Positions 1-5,822 are shown, counted from the stretch's first letter. The stretch: DNA of 13,442 nucleotides from Nitrosomonadales bacterium (GCA_003104895.1 PQAG01000042.1:1-13442), one strand, 5' to 3'. The notes: generated from the sequence alone by a model not told the origin. Translations and numbers: made by a program.

Positions 1-416
1 GAGGGCGTTTCTCCCCAATCAAGCACGCCGGGCTGGATGCCGACCAGCGCCCGCCGGGACGGCAGGCTGTCTGTCAGATGGGCGACTGCCAGCAAATCCA
101 GCAGCCCCGCTTCATGCACGCTGCGCTTGCGGTTGGCGCCAAGAAATCGATCCATCTCGGCGTCACGAAATACCCTCACCGTGCCGGGTTTGTCCCCAAG
201 CTCTGCGGCATCGATGACGAGCAGACACTCGGCCTCGCCGATCGGCCCTGCCAGGCTGAAACTCAAAGTGCCGCCATCAACAAATTCGATACCGGCATAG
301 TCAGCAAATTCACTTTGCAGCTGCCGCATGGCATGCACGCCGGCGCCTTCGTCCTGCAGCAGGGTATTGCCGATGCCGAGCACCATGATGCGCAAAGGGG
401 TGGGAAGAGGCGTCAC
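1..416 (-). CDS. HyaD/HybD-type [NiFe]-hydrogenase maturation protease (partial, C-terminus beyond window)
   Basis: This is a nickel-dependent endopeptidase of the HyaD/HybD/HupD family, which removes the C-terminal tail of a [NiFe]-hydrogenase large subunit after the metal centre is inserted. The translated minus strand shows the family signature VLGIGNTLLQDEGAGV, then VDGG, VIDAAE, SVHEAG and ALVGIQP. By family knowledge the Ni-sensing ligands are Glu23 (in DEG), Asp69 (in VIDA) and His101 (in SVHE), counted from the GTG start. Three starts are possible. GTG at 416 overlaps the TGA of a small upstream ORF (GTGA) and is favoured by coupling. TTG at 395 gives MRIMVLGIGN, the usual family N-terminus, but has no visible Shine-Dalgarno. 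ATG at 386 is a third option. About 138 codons are present and the reading frame is open to the left edge. No hydrogenase structural gene is visible here, so the partner lies outside. The family is certain; the member (HyaD, HybD, HoxM, HoxW) is not. Confidence 0.88.
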   Translation of the reverse strand, partial: MTPLPTPLRIMVLGIGNTLLQDEGAGVHAMRQLQSEFADYAGIEFVDGGTLSFSLAGPIGEAECLLVIDAAELGDKPGTVRVFRDAEMDRFLGANRKRSVHEAGLLDLLAVAHLTDSLPSRRALVGIQPGVLDWGETP

Positions 417-481
417 GATTCAATGCGCATGAAACGGACGGGATGGCGCCTTACGGCACAAGTGCAGCAACGGTTTGGCAT
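413..481 (-). CDS. Possible 22-codon leader ORF upstream of the hydrogenase protease
   Basis: A very short ORF starts with ATG 12 nt after a strong purine-rich ribosome site (GGGAGAGG, about 486-493). It encodes a basic, cysteine-containing peptide beginning MPNRCCTCAVRR and ending RIES. Its TGA overlaps a GTG that is in frame with the downstream protease, in the arrangement GTGA. The good ribosome site belongs to this ORF, because the protease starts have none of their own. I therefore infer that the ORF is translated and that its termination helps initiate the protease. I do not recognise the peptide. It could instead be a chance ORF with the real ribosome site unidentified. Confidence 0.4.
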   Translation of the reverse strand: MPNRCCTCAVRRHPVRFMRIES

Positions 482-495
482 GATACCTCTCCCTC

Positions 496-516
496 GCTTG
501 GTAAGTTTTTCCAAGC
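496..516. repeat. Perfect inverted repeat in the hydrogenase-protease leader
   Basis: GCTTGG and CCAAGC form a perfect 6-bp inverted repeat separated by 9 bases. On the minus strand it overlaps the candidate -10 box and expected transcription start, and sits 2 nt before the ribosome site of the leader ORF. It could be an operator or a small mRNA hairpin near the ribosome site. No T-run follows it, so it is not a terminator. Confidence 0.45.
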
Positions 517-541
517 TAGCACCAGGAGTGAAAAAAATCAA
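513..541 (-). promoter_or_regulatory. Candidate sigma70 promoter for the leader ORF/hydrogenase protease
   Basis: On the minus strand TTGATT (541-536) is followed after 17 bases by TAGCTT (518-513), which is preceded by TGC in the extended -10 position. The -35 matches four of six consensus bases and the -10 only three, so the extended -10 carries the call. A promoter is expected here because an intrinsic terminator closes the preceding psiF transcript. A sigma54 site was looked for and not found. Confidence 0.3.
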
Positions 542-589
542 TGCGCGGCGATGGGTCTGGCGTTTGCATGCCTGCCAGGGGTCCGGCCT

Positions 590-625
590 AAAAAAACGGG
601 GCCAGCATTCTTATGTACTGGCCCC
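590..625 (-). terminator. Intrinsic terminator after psiF
   Basis: A perfect 8-bp stem (GGGGCCAG/CTGGCCCC, 598-605 and 618-625) with a 12-base loop is followed on the minus strand by G and seven T residues. It lies 43 nt beyond the psiF stop codon and is a textbook rho-independent terminator for the transcript coming from ychF-psiF. Confidence 0.88.
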
Positions 626-668
626 ATTACTGGTCAAATCAACAGGGCGGTTATTCCCGCCCGCCTGA

Positions 669-986
669 TCAGTTTTTCAAGCAGCTGCTCATGAATTTCT
701 TGCGCTCATCACCCTTGAGCGCCTTGTCGCCGGCTTCCTTGTTGCACTGCGTCATTCTGTTCTGCTGGGGCGTCTTGACGCTGGCTTCTTCAGGTTTCTT
801 GGCGCTGGCGGTTTCAGGCTTCTTGCCGCTCAGACAGTCACTCATGAATGACTTGCGGGCGTCGCCCTTGAGATCCTGGGTTTTTGCGCTCGCATTGCAC
901 TCCTTCATCCTTTCCTGCTGCGGACCGGCAAAAGCCAGCGGGCTGGCCAGCGCCAGGGCAAGGGCGGCAACGATCATTTTTTTCAT
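669..986 (-). CDS. psiF: PsiF-family secreted protein with two PsiF repeats
   Basis: This is a small exported protein of 105 residues with two copies of the PsiF repeat. PsiF of Escherichia coli is induced by phosphate starvation; its molecular role is unknown. The start MKKMIVAAL is chosen because GGGAG lies 8 nt upstream; an ATG six codons earlier lacks such a site. Residues 1-20 form a signal peptide with a likely cut after AFA. The first repeat has QQERMKECN, LKGDARKSFMSDCL; the second has QQNRMTQCN, LKGDERKKFMSSCL. Each carries two conserved cysteines, suggesting a disulfide in the periplasm. A lysine/alanine/glutamate-rich linker with its own short repeats (KKPETASA, KKPEEASV) joins them. 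The gene lies 54 nt downstream of ychF with no terminator between, so it is probably co-transcribed. I see no convincing Pho box, so phosphate control is not supported by the sequence. Confidence 0.85.
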   Translation of the reverse strand: MKKMIVAALALALASPLAFAGPQQERMKECNASAKTQDLKGDARKSFMSDCLSGKKPETASAKKPEEASVKTPQQNRMTQCNKEAGDKALKGDERKKFMSSCLKN

Positions 987-1040
987 CCAATTCTCCCGTT
1001 TCATCCGTTAAAAAGGAAGCGTAATCCTAACTCAATCCTG

Positions 1041-2132
1041 CTAGACGTTGAACAGGAAATTCATGACATCGCCATCATGCACCACATATTCCTTGCCCTC
1101 GGAACGCATCTTGCCGGCTTCCTTGGCGCCCTGCTCGCCCTTGAAGGCGACGAAATCCTCGAAGGCGATGGTCTGGGCGCGGATGAAGCCGCGTTCGAAA
1201 TCGGTATGGATGACGCCTGCTGCCTGCGGGGCGGTGTCGCCGGCATGGATGGTCCAGGCGCGCACTTCCTTGACGCCGGCGGTGAAGTAGGTCTGCAGGC
1301 CGAGCAGCTTGTAGGCGGCGCGGATGACGCGGTTCAGGCCGGGCTCTTCCAGGCCCATATCGGCGAGGAATTCCTTCTTGTCGGCTTCGTCGAGGTCGGC
1401 GATCTCGCCCTCGATGGCGGCGCAGATGGCCACCACCGGCGAATTTTCCTTGGCCGCCAGCTGTTCGACTTTTTCCAGGTGGGGGTTGTTGCTGAAACCG
1501 CCCTCGTCCACGTTGGCGATGTACATGGTGGGCTTCAGGGTCATCAGGCACAGCGGCTTGAGCAGGGCGGCGTCTTCCTTGTCCAGCTTCAGGCTGCGGG
1601 CAGGCTGGCCCTGGTCCAGCGTGGCACGCACCTTCTCCAGCAGCGCCATCATGCGCTGGGCATCCTTGTCGCCGGACTTGGCCAGCTTGTTGCTGCGCAG
1701 GATGGCCTTTTCCACCGTCTCCAGGTCTGCCAGCGCCAGTTCGGTATTGATCACCTCGATGTCGGAAACCGGGTCGACCTTGCCCGCCACGTGCACCACG
1801 TCCACATTCTCGAAACAGCGCACCACATGGGCGATGGCGTCGGTCTCGCGGATGTTGGCGAGGAATTTGTTGCCCAGCCCTTCTCCTTTGGACGCGCCCG
1901 CCACCAGTCCGGCGATATCGACGAACTCCATGATCGCGTGCTGGACCTTCTGCGGCTTGACGATTTCCGCCAGCGCATCGATGCGCGGGTCGGGCACTTC
2001 GACGATGCCGACGTTGGGCTCGATGGTGCAGAAAGGATAGTTCTCCGCCGCGATGCCGGCGCTGGTGATGGCGTTGAACAGGGTGGACTTGCCGACGTTG
2101 GGCAGGCCGACGATACCGCATTTGAGGCTCAT
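1041..2132 (-). CDS. ychF: Ribosome-binding ATPase YchF (OLA1-type Obg-family)
   Basis: YchF is an Obg-family P-loop NTPase that prefers ATP, binds ribosomes and influences translation and oxidative-stress responses. The 363-residue length is normal for the family. The P-loop GLPNVGKS is at residues 9-16, followed by the switch region with NYPFCTIEPNVG, the G3 motif DIAGLVAGASKGEGLGN near residue 72, and the nucleotide-specificity motif ANVDE near 207. The C-terminal TGS domain ends in VVHDGDVMNFLFNV, the characteristic YchF tail. The ATG follows AAGGGA. In many betaproteobacteria ychF directly follows pth; here two other genes sit between them. Confidence 0.97.
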   Translation of the reverse strand: MSLKCGIVGLPNVGKSTLFNAITSAGIAAENYPFCTIEPNVGIVEVPDPRIDALAEIVKPQKVQHAIMEFVDIAGLVAGASKGEGLGNKFLANIRETDAIAHVVRCFENVDVVHVAGKVDPVSDIEVINTELALADLETVEKAILRSNKLAKSGDKDAQRMMALLEKVRATLDQGQPARSLKLDKEDAALLKPLCLMTLKPTMYIANVDEGGFSNNPHLEKVEQLAAKENSPVVAICAAIEGEIADLDEADKKEFLADMGLEEPGLNRVIRAAYKLLGLQTYFTAGVKEVRAWTIHAGDTAPQAAGVIHTDFERGFIRAQTIAFEDFVAFKGEQGAKEAGKMRSEGKEYVVHDGDVMNFLFNV

Positions 2133-2184
2133 GGAATTCCCTTATTGATCCGGTTCGCTTCAGAGCATGAAGCAGCAGGCCGCC

Positions 2185-2190
2185 ATTATA
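2185..2190 (-). promoter_or_regulatory. Candidate -10 box for ychF, overlapping the rsuA stop codon
   Basis: A perfect TATAAT on the minus strand overlaps the TAA stop of the preceding pseudouridine synthase gene and lies about 53 nt upstream of the ychF start. At 16-18 bp spacing no good -35 hexamer is seen in the GC-rich coding sequence. It could give ychF its own transcript, but this is a weak inference. Confidence 0.3.
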
Positions 2191-2908
2191 ACGCGGCCGG
2201 GACGAGCAGGGCGCGTTGTGCTTCGTCGAGATAGCACCATTCGCCCTCTTTCAGGCCCAGCGATTCCAGCGTCAGGAGGCCGATCGCCGAGCGTTGCAGG
2301 GCGTGGCAATGGTTGCCGGCAGCCGCCAGCATGCGTTTGATCTGGTGGTATTTGCCCTGCTCCAGCACGATTTCGAGCCGGTGCGCGTCCAGCTTGCGGC
2401 AGCTTGTTGCTGCCAGCGGGGCCGGTTCGTCATGGAGCTGCACCCCGGACAGCAGATGCGCGATCAGTTCCGGGGTGACCGGGTCATGCGTGGTGGCGAT
2501 GTAAATTTTCGGAACATGGCGCTTCGGGGACGACTGGGCATGGATGAAGGGTCCGTCGTCCGACATCAGCAGCAGGCCGGTGGTGTCATGGTCGAGGCGG
2601 CCCACCGGCTGCACGTCGCGCCAGGTGAATTGCTCCGGCAGCAGCGTCAGCACCCCCGGGTGGTGGCTGGCCTTTCTGGAACATTCAAAATCGGCGGGTT
2701 TGTTCAGCGCGATATAGACATGCTCGCGATAGATCCAGGGTTCATGGAAAATCGTGAATGTCAGGCCGCTGGTTTCAAAGCTGGCGCGATAGTCGGTGGC
2801 GGTCTCGCCGCTAATCGCTACTTCTCCGTGCCCGATCAGCTGCCGGCAGCCCTTGCGCGTGCCAAACCCCTGCGATTGCAGGATGCGGTCCAGGGTCTGT
2901 TTGCTCAC
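2186..2908 (-). CDS. rsuA: 16S rRNA pseudouridine synthase, RsuA type
   Basis: This is a 240-residue RsuA/RluB/E/F-family pseudouridine synthase. RsuA converts U516 of 16S rRNA to pseudouridine during small-subunit assembly. Residues 1-45 resemble an S4 RNA-binding domain (LDRILQSQGFGTRKGCRQLI). The catalytic motif GRLDHDTTGLLL contains the nucleophile Asp106, and the family motif GKYHQIKRMLAAAGNH is near residue 185. Length and the absence of a C-terminal extension fit RsuA better than RluB; RluE or RluF specificity cannot be excluded. The start is GTG at 2908, with AAGAGG 7-8 nt upstream. It lies downstream of the 94-residue hypothetical gene and upstream of ychF. It interrupts the usual pth-ychF neighbourhood. 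Confidence 0.82.
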   Translation of the reverse strand: MSKQTLDRILQSQGFGTRKGCRQLIGHGEVAISGETATDYRASFETSGLTFTIFHEPWIYREHVYIALNKPADFECSRKASHHPGVLTLLPEQFTWRDVQPVGRLDHDTTGLLLMSDDGPFIHAQSSPKRHVPKIYIATTHDPVTPELIAHLLSGVQLHDEPAPLAATSCRKLDAHRLEIVLEQGKYHQIKRMLAAAGNHCHALQRSAIGLLTLESLGLKEGEWCYLDEAQRALLVPAAL

Positions 2909-2970
2909 CAGCGGCCTCTTGCAGCTCTGTTATCTGAAAAATCAACCAGGCATGCAGTCTTGCGAGGAAC

Positions 2971-2995
2971 AGGAAGGCCCGCAATAAAGCGGGCC
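2971..2995 (-). terminator. Terminator-like hairpin after the 94-residue hypothetical gene
   Basis: GGCCCGC and GCGGGCC (2976-2982 and 2989-2995) form a 7-bp GC-rich stem with a 6-base loop, 25 nt beyond the stop codon at 3021. On the minus strand it is followed by TTCCTGTTCC, a broken rather than continuous T-tract. It is therefore a partial or leaky terminator at best, and rsuA begins 62 nt further on. Confidence 0.5.
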
Positions 2996-3020
2996 CCGGG
3001 GTGTGTGATGTGCGGCTGTA

Positions 3021-3305
3021 TCAGTGATGGGCCTTGAGGCTGGCGTCGAAGATCGCAACGGCGGTTTCCGGAAACTGGAATTCGGAGAAGGTCCGGTATA
3101 TTTCCGACCTGTTGTGTTCGGCGCTGCGGTCTTCGAAGCGGATGCCGATAGACCGGCCGTTTGCAGCCAGGGTGGTGAAGGCATAACGCCAGCGCTGGGC
3201 TTCGGCGAGGCGCTCGCGCAGTTCGCTTTCATTGGAAATTTCAATGCCGGCTTTTTTCAGGGAATCCAGAAAAGCTTCAAAGGATTCATTGCTAAGGCTG
3301 CCCAT
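3021..3305 (-). CDS. Hypothetical protein, 94 residues, acidic/charged, cytoplasmic
   Basis: I do not recognise a family. The start ATG at 3305 is strongly supported by GGAGGG six nt upstream; a longer in-frame version starting at 3383 would add a tryptophan-rich segment without a ribosome site and is rejected. The protein begins MGSLSNESFEAFLDSLKKAG. It continues with an amphipathic, charged segment (ESELRERLAEAQRWRYAFTTL) likely to be helical and ends in KAHH. It has no signal peptide, membrane segment, cysteine or obvious catalytic motif. The later part (RSIGIRFEDRSAEHNRSEIYRTF, described here only as arginine- and acid-rich, about residues 52-74) is possibly mixed alpha/beta. Composition and ribosome site match its neighbours, so a real gene is likely. 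It follows pth and precedes rsuA on the same strand, separated from rsuA by a leaky hairpin. Confidence 0.7.
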   Translation of the reverse strand: MGSLSNESFEAFLDSLKKAGIEISNESELRERLAEAQRWRYAFTTLAANGRSIGIRFEDRSAEHNRSEIYRTFSEFQFPETAVAIFDASLKAHH

Positions 3306-3413
3306 TATACCCTCCGTTGAATGACCGGTGGCAATCCACCATGAAGCAATCAACGCGATGACCTGAACCCAGGTTGACAGCAAGGTGATTAATTATTCAT
3401 TTTGCTGATGAGA

Positions 3414-3998
3414 TTACTTCGGCGCCTTGGTATGCAGCCTGAGCATGGCTGCCGGAAATTCGCCCGCCAGCAGTTGCGGCAGCAGGGGAAGGCTCTTGTC
3501 CACGGCCGCGTCGATCAGTTCCTGCTCCTCGCGCCGGGCGGGGTGCAGCACAAAATCCGCGACCTGGGATTTGCCCCCAGGGTGGCCGATGCCCAGGCGG
3601 AGGCGCCAGAAGTCCGGAGTGCCAAGATGGGCGATGATGTCGCGCAGGCCATTGTGCCCGCCGTGGCCTCCGCCTTTCTTGAGGCGGGCTTCGCCCGGCG
3701 GCAGGTCGAGTTCATCGTGAATCACCAGAATTTCTTCCGGGCTGATTTTGTAAAATGCAGCCAGGGCGCCTACGGCCTGCCCGCTGCGGTTCATGAATGT
3801 GACGGGTTTGAGCAGCCAGGCCTCATGCCCGGAGAGGTGAATGCGCGCCGCCAGCCCGTGGAATTTCCTGTCCGGATTGAGCGAGGCGCCACGCGCGGCC
3901 GCGATGCGGTCCACCCACCAGAATCCAGCGTTGTGCCGGGTGTCTTCATATTCCCGGCCGGGATTGCCGAGCCCCACGATCAGCCGGATAGGCGGCAT
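3414..3998 (-). CDS. pth: Peptidyl-tRNA hydrolase
   Basis: Pth cleaves peptidyl-tRNA released from stalled ribosomes, recycling tRNA. The 194-residue length is typical. The sequence starts MPPIRLIVGLGNPGREYEDTR; Asn12, catalytic His22 (in TRHNAGF), Asn70 (in TFMNRSG), Asp95 (in VIHDELDLPPG) and Asn116 (in GGHNGLRD) are all in place, so the enzyme should be active. The ATG is preceded by AAGGACG at about 8 nt. The start is only 20 nt after the T-tract of the rplY terminator, so pth has no obvious promoter of its own and should depend on read-through. The rplY-pth pairing is a standard betaproteobacterial arrangement. Confidence 0.97.
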   Translation of the reverse strand: MPPIRLIVGLGNPGREYEDTRHNAGFWWVDRIAAARGASLNPDRKFHGLAARIHLSGHEAWLLKPVTFMNRSGQAVGALAAFYKISPEEILVIHDELDLPPGEARLKKGGGHGGHNGLRDIIAHLGTPDFWRLRLGIGHPGGKSQVADFVLHPARREEQELIDAAVDKSLPLLPQLLAGEFPAAMLRLHTKAPK

Positions 3999-4018
3999 CT
4001 GCTTTCGTCCTTGTGAAT

Positions 4019-4051
4019 AAAAAAAGCCCGTCAGTAATTCTTGACGGGCTT
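4019..4051 (-). terminator. Intrinsic terminator between rplY and pth
   Basis: A 10-bp stem (AAGCCCGTCA/TGACGGGCTT, 4024-4033 and 4042-4051) with an 8-base loop is followed on the minus strand by a run of seven T. It lies 27 nt after the rplY stop and ends 20 nt before the pth start codon. Its strength makes it likely to reduce pth expression unless read through. Confidence 0.9.
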
Positions 4052-4078
4052 TACTGTTGTAGCGCCAGGGGCGCCCGG

Positions 4079-4690
4079 TCAGGAAGCTGCTGCTTCGCCT
4101 GCTTCTGCTTCACCCATGCCGCCGCGCGGGGTCGGAATGGCGGCAACTGCGACATCGTCGCCGTGGGCCAGTTGCACGAATTCCACCCCCTTGGGCAGTT
4201 TGATTTCTGACATGTGGATGGAGTGGCCCGCTGCCAGATTGGACAGATCAACTTCAATGAACTCGGGCAGATCCTTGGGCAGGCAGTTTACGTCAGCTTC
4301 GGTCAGGATGTGGTTCACGGTGCTGCCAGTCAGCTTCACGCCCGGTGCGATGTCGGCATTGATGAAGTGGAATGGCACTTTCATGTGAATCTTCACATTC
4401 GGGTTGACGCGCTGGAAATCGACATGCATCACCAGTTGCTTGAAAGGGTGCACCTGGTAATCGCGCAACAGAACCTGTTCCTTCTTGGAATCCAGGTTCA
4501 TGGTGAGAATGGACGAGTGGAAATTTTCATGGCGCAGGGCATGATAAATTTCATTGTGGTCCAGCTCGATCATGGCGGCTTCCTGGCCGACGCCGTAGAC
4601 GATGGCCGGGGTCTTGCCGGCATGGCGGAGACGGCGGCTCGCACCCGTTCCCTGCACCGTGCGCAAGGTTGCGTTAAATTCAATAGTCAT
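4079..4690 (-). CDS. rplY: 50S ribosomal protein L25, long Ctc/TL5 type
   Basis: L25 binds 5S rRNA in the large ribosomal subunit. At 203 residues this is the two-domain Ctc form, not the short form of about 94 residues found in Escherichia coli. The N-terminal 5S-binding domain (about 1-90) contains RLRHAGKTPAIVYG and HVDFQRVN. The C-terminal beta domain (about 95-185) contains VPFHFIN, LPEFIEVDLSNLAAGHSIH and LPKGVEF. An alanine/glutamate-rich tail follows. The start ATG has TTTGGAG upstream at suitable distance. It sits between prs and pth and is flanked on both sides by intrinsic terminators. Confidence 0.96.
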   Translation of the reverse strand: MTIEFNATLRTVQGTGASRRLRHAGKTPAIVYGVGQEAAMIELDHNEIYHALRHENFHSSILTMNLDSKKEQVLLRDYQVHPFKQLVMHVDFQRVNPNVKIHMKVPFHFINADIAPGVKLTGSTVNHILTEADVNCLPKDLPEFIEVDLSNLAAGHSIHMSEIKLPKGVEFVQLAHGDDVAVAAIPTPRGGMGEAEAGEAAAS

Positions 4691-4710
4691 TGCATTGCTC
4701 CAAAGTTAAC

Positions 4711-4735
4711 AAAAAACCGCCCGCGACCAGGCGGT
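4711..4735 (-). terminator. Intrinsic terminator between prs and rplY
   Basis: On the minus strand ACCGCC (4735-4730) pairs with GGCGGT (4721-4716) around an 8-base loop, and six T residues follow (4716-4711). The T-tract ends 20 nt before the rplY start codon, the same spacing as before pth. The stem is short but GC-rich. It lies downstream of the heptad palindrome that begins at the prs stop. Confidence 0.75.
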
Positions 4736-4743
4736 GTAACAAG

Positions 4744-4806
4744 CTATCAGCCATCAGCTTTCAGCCGTCAGTTTAAAGCTGACAGCTGACCGCTGATGGC
4801 TGACGG
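4744..4806. repeat. Heptad-built palindrome (4 x CYNTCAG facing 4 x CTGANRG)
   Basis: The plus strand reads four consecutive 7-base units of form CYNTCAG (4744-4771), then TTTAAAG, then four units of form CTGANRG (4779-4806), the exact inverse type. Extending to 4742-4771 against 4779-4808 gives 25 of 30 positions pairing. The last unit ends at the base adjoining the prs stop codon (4807-4809). In RNA it could fold into a long hairpin directly after prs. It resembles short tandemly repeated heptamer or REP-like elements, and this is the only copy I find in the window. Origin and function are unknown. Confidence 0.85.
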
Positions 4807-5757
4807 CTATTCCATGAACAAGGAACTTACCGAGTCCTCGTTGCTGATTCTGCGTATCGTTTCGGCCATCAGTTCGGCGATCGAGAGCTGGCGGATGCGG
4901 CCGCATTGCTTGGCTTCCTCGCGCAGCGGGATGGTGTCGGTCACCACCAGCTCGTCGAGATGCGAATTCATTACCCGCTCCACCGCGCTGCCGGACAGCA
5001 CCGGATGGGTACAGTAGGCCAGCACCCGCTCCGCGCCATGCTCTTTGAGCGCAGAGGCGGCTTCGCACAGGGTGTTGGCGGTGTCCACCAGGTCGTCCAT
5101 GAGGATGCAGGTGCGGCCCGACACGTCGCCGATGATGTGCATCACCTTGGCCACGTTGGGCTTGGGGCGGCGCTTGTCGATGATCGCCAGGTCCGATTCC
5201 AGGCGCTTGGCCAGGGCCCGGGCGCGCACCACGCCGCCCACGTCGGGCGAAACCACCATCAGGTTCTTGTAGTCATGCTTCCATATGTCGCCGAGCAGGA
5301 TCGGCGCAGCGTAAACATTGTCCACCGGGATGTCGAAAAATCCCTGGATCTGGTCGGAGTGCAGATCCATGGTCAGCAGGCGGTCGACGCCGGCGCTTTG
5401 CAGCATGTTGGCCACCACCTTGGCGGTAATGCCGACGCGGGCGGAGCGCGGGCGGCGGTCCTGGCGCGCATAGCCGAAGTAGGGAATGGCGGCGGTGATG
5501 CGCCCGGCGGAGGCGCGCTTGAGCGCGTCCACCATGACCATCACTTCCATCAGGGTGTCGTTGGTGGGCATGCAGGTGGATTGCAGCACGAAAACGTCCT
5601 TGCCGCGCACGTTTTCGAGCAACTCGACCATCACCTCGCCATCCGAAAAGCGCCCGACGACTGCGCGCCCGAGATGAATGTTGAGGTGCTTCACCACGTC
5701 TTCGGCAAGCCGTGGATTGGCATTGCCGGTAAAAACCATCATGCTGCCGTACGCCAT
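4807..5757 (-). CDS. prs: Ribose-phosphate pyrophosphokinase (PRPP synthetase)
   Basis: Prs transfers pyrophosphate from ATP to ribose 5-phosphate, making PRPP for purine, pyrimidine, histidine, tryptophan and NAD synthesis. The 316-residue length matches class I enzymes. Visible elements are GNANPRLAEDV at the N-terminus, the ATP-binding YARQDRR (96-102), the metal-site segment MDLHSDQIQGFFDIP (130-144), catalytic Lys195/Arg197 in DKRRPKPN, and the PRPP loop DDLVDTANT (221-229). The start MAYGSMMVFTGNANP is the usual betaproteobacterial N-terminus, although its ribosome site is weak. The start lies 21 nt after the T-tract of the tRNA-Gln terminator, and a heptad palindrome begins immediately at its stop codon. 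Confidence 0.98.
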   Translation of the reverse strand: MAYGSMMVFTGNANPRLAEDVVKHLNIHLGRAVVGRFSDGEVMVELLENVRGKDVFVLQSTCMPTNDTLMEVMVMVDALKRASAGRITAAIPYFGYARQDRRPRSARVGITAKVVANMLQSAGVDRLLTMDLHSDQIQGFFDIPVDNVYAAPILLGDIWKHDYKNLMVVSPDVGGVVRARALAKRLESDLAIIDKRRPKPNVAKVMHIIGDVSGRTCILMDDLVDTANTLCEAASALKEHGAERVLAYCTHPVLSGSAVERVMNSHLDELVVTDTIPLREEAKQCGRIRQLSIAELMAETIRRISNEDSVSSLFME

Positions 5758-5778
5758 GAGGTGCCTGTCTCAGCGAAT

Positions 5779-5816
5779 AAAAAAACCAAAGGGGCGGGGT
5801 TTGAATGCCCGCCCCT
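5779..5816 (-). terminator. Intrinsic terminator between tRNA-Gln and prs
   Basis: A 9-bp GC-rich stem (AGGGGCGGG/CCCGCCCCT, 5790-5798 and 5808-5816) with a 9-base loop is followed on the minus strand by TTGG and seven T. It starts 6 nt after the CCA end of tRNA-Gln and ends 21 nt before the prs start codon. It may end most tRNA-containing transcripts and meter read-through into prs. Confidence 0.85.
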
Positions 5817-5822
5817 GAAAAC

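Noticed and set aside
563..580. Sigma54-like sequence (TGGCAGG...GCAA) upstream of the hydrogenase protease
   Set aside because: The distance between the GG and GC elements is three bases too short for a -24/-12 promoter.
78..668. Plus-strand open frame across the left edge
   Set aside because: It lies opposite the hydrogenase protease and spans an intrinsic terminator; the minus-strand reading has the full family signature.
1077..2234. Long plus-strand open frame opposite ychF
   Set aside because: It is the antisense shadow of a certain gene in GC-rich DNA; its product has no recognisable motif and ychF is fully conserved.
3300..3305. TATAAT on the minus strand overlapping the 94-residue gene start
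   Set aside because: It overlaps the start codon itself, just after a strong ribosome site, so it cannot be the promoter for that gene; no matching -35.
3374..3379. TTGACA on the plus strand in the pth/hypothetical gap
   Set aside because: All genes here are on the minus strand and no good plus-strand -10 is seen at 17 bp spacing.
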